Assembly (NCBI GenBank): GCA_024699855.1
Contig: JAMPIQ010000003.1
Span: 1,302,001-1,366,000, forward strand
Direction: 5' to 3'
DNA from: Aphelenchoides besseyi
Taxonomy: Eukaryota; Nematoda; Chromadorea; Rhabditida; Aphelenchoididae
DNA length: 64,000 nt
A program made the translations under genes and the position numbers. The notes below the pieces were generated by a model. That model had not been told where the DNA came from. It worked only from the letters and a program-made list of their open reading frames with translations, and did not search any database. Below are positions 58,037 to 64,000 of the stretch, in pieces. The first letter of the stretch is position 1, and the number at the start of each line of letters is the position of its first letter.

Positions 58037-60447
58037 CTAGCTCTCGTGACCCGAACCTTCGAGCTCGTTATCTCGATTCTTCACGTACAAAAGAGTTGTT
58101 TGCGCTCGAGGCAGCGGCTTTCGACGCCGATTTACGATGTTCAGCAATTCGATTTCTTCTTCGTTGTCGGTCAACGGAATCAACGGATGAGGTTCGATAA
58201 GGTTTTCGACCACAAACTCAGAATTCAGTCCACTGCTCCACTCCCACAAGATCGATGAGTCATGCGGATCCGAATTTTGTGCGGCTGTTGATTTGAGGAT
58301 CGGTTGACTGGTCGTTTCACTTGCTGTACTTGAAACGGTTATTTGTTCGGTTGTAGAGCTTTGGGTTATCAATTCAGTTGTTGTTGTTGGAATCTCAGTG
58401 GTTGTTGAGGTTCCTGGAGGCAACAGCTCTTCTGTCTCGTCTTCATCGTCTTCTTCGTTTACAACTTTCACTTCGGGAGTTCGATTTTGGAAGAATCCAC
58501 GAAAGAACTCGGAGAAAATTGCCAACGAGTTTCTGAGAACATTAAACGGATTTGCCGGTTCATCTGAAGATCGCAGATTGTTCAGCTCGCAACTTCAATT
58601 TACCACTCATGTAGCTTATGCGAAAATGACTTAATGTAGATTTCGATCTGTACATCACAACCACTAGATTGGTTCGCGAAAAGATGTTCGGCATTGCGAC
58701 TCGATCAGCACAAAAACGTGCTCCTGTGGTTCCCAAATCACCACCGTATTTCACTTCCAAGTAATTGTCCGCACAAGGAAGTGATGGAAAGAAGTGAACT
58801 TCCAGAATCTGCAGTTGAATTTTAGCGCTGTCAGATGCTCGTAACAAAAAGTTGCAATCGCCTTTCACTCCACCGAACTCCAAGTACTGAACCGTAGAAG
58901 TTGGTTTCAGGTTGATTTCGGATCCACATTCGGTTTTCGTTTTCGCCGCTTTCGTACAATGTTTACCTGAAACAAACGTTAAGACTGTCAGCTGCGAATT
59001 GAACCTCCTAGTCCTGTTGGACATATGCATCTCTGACAATTCCGAAGATAATATCCCGAGTTTCGACATTTAAGCGGAAACGGACAAGAACCTACAAACA
59101 ACATGCGACTTCAGTAGTCGATTGGAAACTCACTTGCGCAATAAGCGGAGTTGATTTTCTTTACGTCGTTGAAAGTCAATTCGTTTCGTTGGCCCATGGT
59201 TGATTGATAGTTGGGATCGAGAGTGCGAATTGCCGGCGATCCGGTGAAGGAGAAACTCTGCAGAAAACAAGTTGCAAGCTTTCGTTTAAACTCACATATT
59301 GTTCGTAGTGCATCACAGAACCGATATCATACTCAACGTTGAATGTTTGCAGGGATTCGGACTGTTGTTTCGTGAACTGATTCAAAAAGCCGGAATGAAT
59401 GTTTTCGACCTCGATTTGGACGTATTTGTCTCGGTCATAACGACCTTGTTCATGAAAGAATCCGAGAGCATGTCCTGCAAATTTGGACGTTTATTCGACG
59501 ATTTCCAACTCACCGATCTCGTGAGCTACGATGTGCGGATTCTCACACCCACGACCAATCGAAATGTACTGACCGGTCAATGAGGCTCGACCCACATTCG
59601 AATAGCAACTGAAACAGAAGCATGAATACGATTGTTGATGTTCTCTACCCCGTTCCACGAATGAAATTGATGTGCGGTTGAATCAACGCTTCTCGTCGCT
59701 CTTCAAAACGCAAACACGTCGCGGTTTCCCAAAGCTTCACTCCCGCCAAAACTGCTTCTCGATCAGCTAAAACGGAAGATTGAGGCTACAAGTAATCAGT
59801 GTTGTTTACCACCACGTTCCTGCGGGATTCGAAATAAAATTGGCATTTCACTCCAACGAGCAAAAGGATTCGAAAGCAACGTTCGACGAGAACGCAACTT
59901 CGCTTTCGACGTTTCGCTTTTTTCCAGCAAATCCAAACGTCCGATGTCCTTGAGAAAAAGTTGATGTTCGACATTTCTGCAAAAGAAACAACAAGTAAAA
60001 CAACCGTAGAGTCTGCGCGTACTGTACGATCCCATTCATCTGCCTCGGAGTCAAGAGCATGTCACCTTCGAACAGAAACGGAAGTTTTTCTGCTTCTGAG
60101 TGGATTTTGACTTTCCTTTCACTCATCTCATCCTTGTGAACATTTGTCGGCTAAATCCTGAATCAACAGACTCGTGAATGTGAACATACTTTTTGTTTTC
60201 CTAACAGTTTGCTTTGAATGAAGTTCAGTCGACTCATCGACTTGGCCAACAAGCTCAAATCACCGGTGGAAACTCCCGAGTTATCCGCAATAAATTTGTC
60301 GTAGTCATTGTCCTCAAAACAGAAATAAACAAGTCGAAGCGAGAAACTTACTTCTTTCGCTGTTTCTGCGGTTGCAAGAACGAAAAGACAAAACGAAAAG
60401 AAGACAATTGAACTCGACTGTCGAACCAAAATCCAAAGACTAAGCAT
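58037..60447 (-). CDS. Astacin metalloprotease with CUB domain and Thr/Ser-rich tail
   Basis: Signal peptide LSLWILVRQSSSIVFFSFCL..LATAETA, then a pro-region (FEGDMLLTPRQMNGIVQYAQ, with an Arg-rich processing site RSRRTLLSNPFARWSEMPI). The catalytic core has the zinc motif HEIGHALGFFHEQGRYDRDK and the downstream SVMHYEQY Met-turn with its tyrosine. An EGF-like piece (CPFPLKC, CQRCICPTG) and one CUB domain (CGSEINLKPTSTVQYLEFGG, CADNYLEVKYGGDLG) follow, then an unusual acidic/Thr-rich tail (EEDDEDETEELLPPG; TTTEIPTTTTELITQSSTTE) and the stop at 58037. This architecture is like nematode NAS proteins secreted into cuticle or pharynx to process matrix. A 28-nt intron (59977-60004) is needed to keep frame in the pro-region. 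Confidence 0.9.
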
Positions 60448-60516
60448 AGGTTCCTGGGTAGAAGTTGACGGCAAGAAAGAAACCACGAGAGCACTCAATT
60501 TCGCCGCGAATAGAGA
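60448..60516. promoter_or_regulatory. 69-bp divergent intergenic segment
   Basis: All the sequence between the astacin ATG (minus) and the glutaminase ATG (plus). It must hold 5'UTRs or spliced-leader sites of both; no TATA box is visible. Confidence 0.5.
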
Positions 60517-63500
60517 ATGCCGTTGAACTCGCAAGGTAGCGGTGGCTCTCGACTCTCGCTGAACGGCAATCATGCAACTCAATGGACCGTTCAGCGGCAG
60601 TCAAAAATTTCGACCTTGACGCGTAGCTCGAGGCGACTCGACACTCCGCGAGTGACCACTTTGATTGACAATAAATTCGAAGTCGATGGTCAATCTGAGA
60701 CCTTTATCGTCTCAACGAAATCTCCGGCCTTTGATTTAAACAAGATAAACCTTATGCTCAAGCGCAACATACGATCAAACCATGCGTAAGAAACAACAAG
60801 TAGGAAATGACAAATTTGCACCATGAAAAAACCACTGAACTTTCTTTTCATTCGAATCCGCAGTCGCTCGAAAGTCAACGGCCGAAAGATGTTCAATGGA
60901 CCGCGTTTTCTTCGTTGGTTTCGATGTTCTTTAGCTCGTGAGTTCAAGCTTATTAACAACTGAATTGTGCTATAGATACTAACAACGCAACTCGTCAGTC
61001 GTCTTTTCGTTCACATTCATCGGAAGATGTGAGTTCAAGTTTCACATTGAAGTTGATCTTTAGGCGATATTCAATCTTTTTAAAATCGTTGATGAAGACG
61101 AAGCGTCGATTGCGAGACTTTTGGCTTTATTGGACAGGTAGATTGAATGGTTCGTGTAGGAATGAATGACTAGTGTTAGTGTTGGATTACGCGAAAATGA
61201 TCTTCGTCTGAAGCCGATGATGCGCAAGATTCGCGAGTACGAACACAAAATGCACGAGTGTGTGGACGTGAAGCGCTATCGACTTCCACGAGCTCAATTC
61301 AAAGAGTGAGTGCTTGAGGACTTCGACCAGTGAGTTTGTTCGTTGCAGTTGCATTCGTCCGTCGATCAGTTTGATTAACAAGGTGCTTGCCAACGACTTG
61401 GTTGTTCCGAATTGGCGTGAGTTTACGGAGAAAATATCCGAGATTTTCGAGCAAGTCAGTTAATCGACTTCTTCTTTTATCCGAATTTCAGTGTCGAGAC
61501 ATAAACATGGGCGAAGTGGCAACTGTAAGCCTTTAACCAATCAGTCGTTTACTCTCTTCAGTATATTCCGCAATTGGCTCGACAAGATCGTTGCAAGTGG
61601 GCAGTTTCGATTTGTACGATCGACGGACAGCGATCGACTTTCGGTGACGGTCGAACGCCATTTTGCTTTCAGTCGGTTTCAAAGGTTCGCACAATAGGAT
61701 GGAAATCGTTAAGATTATTTTTCGGCTTTCAATTACGCAATCGTGTCTTCTGATTTGGGCGCCGATTATGTTCATCGATACATTGGACATGAACCGTCGG
61801 GTCGTTTGTTCAACGAATTGTGTTTGGACAATCATCGTAAACCTCACAATCCGGTAAGTTTGGATTTTAATCGTTCATGCATTCAACCATCAACTTACTA
61901 ATGCATCTTAAAGATGATAAATGCCGGAGCACTGGTCGTTACAGCAATGTTGAAACGTGGATGGAACATGGCCGATCGCTACGAATTTGTAAGTCGATTA
62001 AAACGATCGAATCACCTTAGATTTAAGGTTTTCAACGAGTACAAAGCTCTAGCCGCCAACGAGTACATCGGTTTCAACAATTCGGTTTTTCTTTCAGAAC
62101 GTGAGACTGCGGCACGAAACTTCTCCTTGGCTTTTTATCTCAAAGAAAACAAGTGAGTTAACAGAACAGTTCAAGTTGATTAGTCTTTCAGATGCTTTCC
62201 ACCGGACATTTCTTCATCGTTGCGTAATGAACTGGACTTCTATTTTCAAGTTTGTATGTTCCGTTGGTTAATTCAAGTCCTTTAGTTGTGTTCGTTGGAG
62301 ACAAATTGTGAAAGTTTGGCGGTTATGGGAGCAACTTTAGCGAATGGAGGAGTGAATCCGATGAGCGGTGAGATTTGTGTGTCTGCTCGGCCTTGTCGCG
62401 ATCTTCTGTCCTTGATGTATAGGTGGGCAAAATTGAGAGCTATGAAAGTAACTTTTGTTTAGTTGTGGAATGTACGATTTCAGTGGTCAATTTTCGTTTA
62501 AGGGTGCGTGATGAACACTTACATTTGCGTTCCGACATTTGTGCTTCGAAGAATGTGTTTTGTATTTTGATATTTTCATTCGTTTCAAATAGCGCTCATA
62601 ATCCAAAAACCTCTTGTAATCAACTTCCGAGTCATATTCTTTGGTCACGAATGTCGGGGTGCATATGCGGAATCACTTTCTTATAGTCGGCCTTCCGGCA
62701 AAATCAGGTGTTAGTGGTGGAATGATCGTTGTTATTCCAAATCTCATGGGAATCGCTCTCTACTCACCGCTCTTGGATCCAATGGGCAATTCCTGTAAAG
62801 GGGTTGCTTTCTGTGAGGTTAGTTTTGTGATTGTTGAATAGGAATAAGTGGGTGATTGCAGAAATTGATTGACACGTTCAGTTTTCACAACTACGATTCA
62901 CTTCTGCACGGAGACGCAAAGAAAACCGATCCACGTCGTCCGATTGGTTCTCATGCAACCGACATCATTGTTTCGCTTCTGTTCGCTTGTCGAAACGGCG
63001 ATTTCGAAGCTGTTCGACGGTAAAAACAAGTTCCCTTTCAATTTAACTTTAGTTTAGACTTTACATCAAAGGCGAAGATTTGAACTGTATCGATTACGAC
63101 GGTTAGGTTGGCCGAGTTAGTTCTCTTATTTGATTGTTCAGGAAGAAGTGCATTGCACGTCGCAGCGAGTGAGGGACACGACGAGATTGTGAAGTTTCTG
63201 TTGAAATGTGGAGTTGATGCAGATCACAAAGATCGGTAAGTTGAAGGTTGATCATTTGGATCGTGTATTTTAGTTGGGGACGAACAGCACTCGAAGACGC
63301 CAATCATTTTAATCATCCTCTTTGTGCGTCTCTACTTATTCAAGCAATGAAGCAACCACCTGGAACAACTTCGTTGACTGTTGTTGAAACGTGAGTTCAA
63401 CTTCTGTAGTCGATCAAAATACTCACTTCTAGAGAGGATCGAAAGTGCGGTGTAATGATGCTCGAGAATAGAGATAAATTGGACGAGGAGAACGCGGTCG

Positions 63501-63547
63501 AGAATCACGTCAAACATCGCAAAGAAACCGAAGAAACTGAGAAATAG
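60517..63547 (+). CDS. Kidney-type glutaminase with ankyrin repeats
   Basis: The N-terminus is Ser/Thr/Arg-rich with a possible mitochondrial targeting role. The catalytic domain reads [51 protein letters not shown] and PFCFQSVSK, where the SxSK serine/lysine pair is the nucleophile/base; then [60 protein letters not shown] and [19 protein letters not shown]. The C-terminus has ankyrin repeats ([55 protein letters not shown]). This is the metazoan GLS/GLS2 architecture: hydrolysis of glutamine to glutamate in mitochondria. About twelve small introns plus one of about 170 nt (62506-62678). Complete. Confidence 0.94.
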
Positions 63548-64000
63548 ACTTCTTTTGAAAACTATTGTACCAGCCCAGCAGGGCAGCCGATGTATTTCTG
63601 ACAACTAAATAAACAACGTTTTGAACGTTCACTTCTACAGCGTATTGGTGTGATTTGTGTAACCAACATCCAACACATAAATGTTGTTGACTGATATTTC
63701 AATAGACACGTTGGAATTCTGTTCTAAGACGCTCATTTTAAAATCAGTTGTGTGTTCGCCAAGCATTCTTTCCGATTCGAATATTTGCAATTGGAGGTTT
63801 GTCAGGATACGCAGGGAAATGAAGTTTGTGAGGAGCTGCGGCTTCGAGACGTCGCTATTGATGATAAGCCTTCAGCTCTGCGGGACTTCGACGTTGTTAG
63901 ATACCAGTTCATAGATACGGTTAGGATTCGTTGGTAACGGATACCGAAGCAAATTCTGTCAAAAATACCACAAAGATCAGTTGACTTTATTTTAATTGAA
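63548..64000 (+). CDS. Partial gene at the right edge, unknown
   Basis: After the glutaminase AATAAA (63608-63613) an open frame gives SFRFEYLQLEVCQDTQGNEV, CEELRLRDVAIDDKPSALRD and FDVVRYQFIDT, then either VRIRW and stop at 63937 or a GTTAGG donor toward the edge. The acidic, regularly spaced sequence looks coding. No ATG in this frame is clear (TTTTAAAATCAG near 63735 may be an acceptor), and I cannot name a family. Confidence 0.35.

Noticed and set aside
1..64000. CRISPR arrays, prokaryotic operons or viral genes
   Set aside because: No regular spaced repeats, no Shine-Dalgarno-linked gene runs and no viral proteins; all recognisable genes are intron-bearing animal genes.

Overview
The window is nuclear DNA of a nematode, most likely a rhabditid. 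The evidence is many small introns (mostly about 35-60 bp) with short TTTCAG/TTTAG acceptors, start codons placed directly after acceptor-like sites (as expected for spliced-leader trans-splicing), worm-type nuclear receptors and serpentine chemoreceptors, and orthologues of known worm genes (sut-2, pcf-11, srpa-68, egl-43, exos-7). I cannot name the species. CDS limits below are the outer ends of models I spliced by eye; introns lie inside them.

Layout. 1-5.4 kb: the 3' end of a SUT-2/ZC3H14 CCCH poly(A)-binding protein, a histidine acid phosphatase with one in-frame TGA, an aspartic-protease-like remnant and a small secreted protein with a homopolymer frameshift. 6.2-9.5 kb: complete PCF-11. 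10.4-11.5 kb: two small secreted-protein genes, one of the SXP/RAL-2 (DUF148) type. 11.5-17.6 kb: six kilobases without a recognisable gene, upstream of a divergent nuclear hormone receptor (17.6-20.0 kb). 20.5-21.7 kb: an SRT chemoreceptor. 22.3-23.8 kb: an unknown charged protein. 24.9-26.5 kb: a second nuclear receptor, related to the first. 28-32 kb: a prolyl oligopeptidase 3' fragment, a secreted or anchored unknown, and a second chemoreceptor. 32.2-33.9 kb: an Ariadne-like RBR E3 ligase with an in-frame TAA. 36.4-38.2 kb: a UDP-glucuronosyltransferase. 38.3-39.6 kb: a decayed Tc1/mariner element with recognisable terminal inverted repeats. 40.0-42.1 kb: SRP68. 44.7-47.1 kb: the EGL-43 (EVI1/MECOM-type) zinc-finger factor, 5' exon not found. 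47.7-53.7 kb: small hypothetical genes and an unidentified minus-strand multi-exon gene. 53.8-55.0 kb: exosome subunit RRP42. 55.6-57.9 kb: a divergent pair made of a cis-CaaD-like tautomerase and an aldo-keto reductase. 58.0-63.5 kb: a divergent pair made of an astacin protease with CUB domain and an ankyrin-repeat glutaminase. The right edge cuts a further gene.

Housekeeping genes for RNA 3'-end processing and decay (sut-2, pcf-11, exos-7) and for ER targeting (SRP68) are mixed with fast-evolving environmental families. Several of the latter are broken (stops, frameshifts, truncations), so this looks like a birth-and-death neighbourhood. I found no CRISPR, prokaryotic or viral system and no convincing tRNA or rRNA gene. 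The most unusual items are the tautomerase (a family I associate mainly with fungi), the 28-nt intron in the astacin gene, the in-frame TGA at a cysteine position of the acid phosphatase, the Tc1 element ends, and the large unidentified gene at 49.9-53.7 kb.
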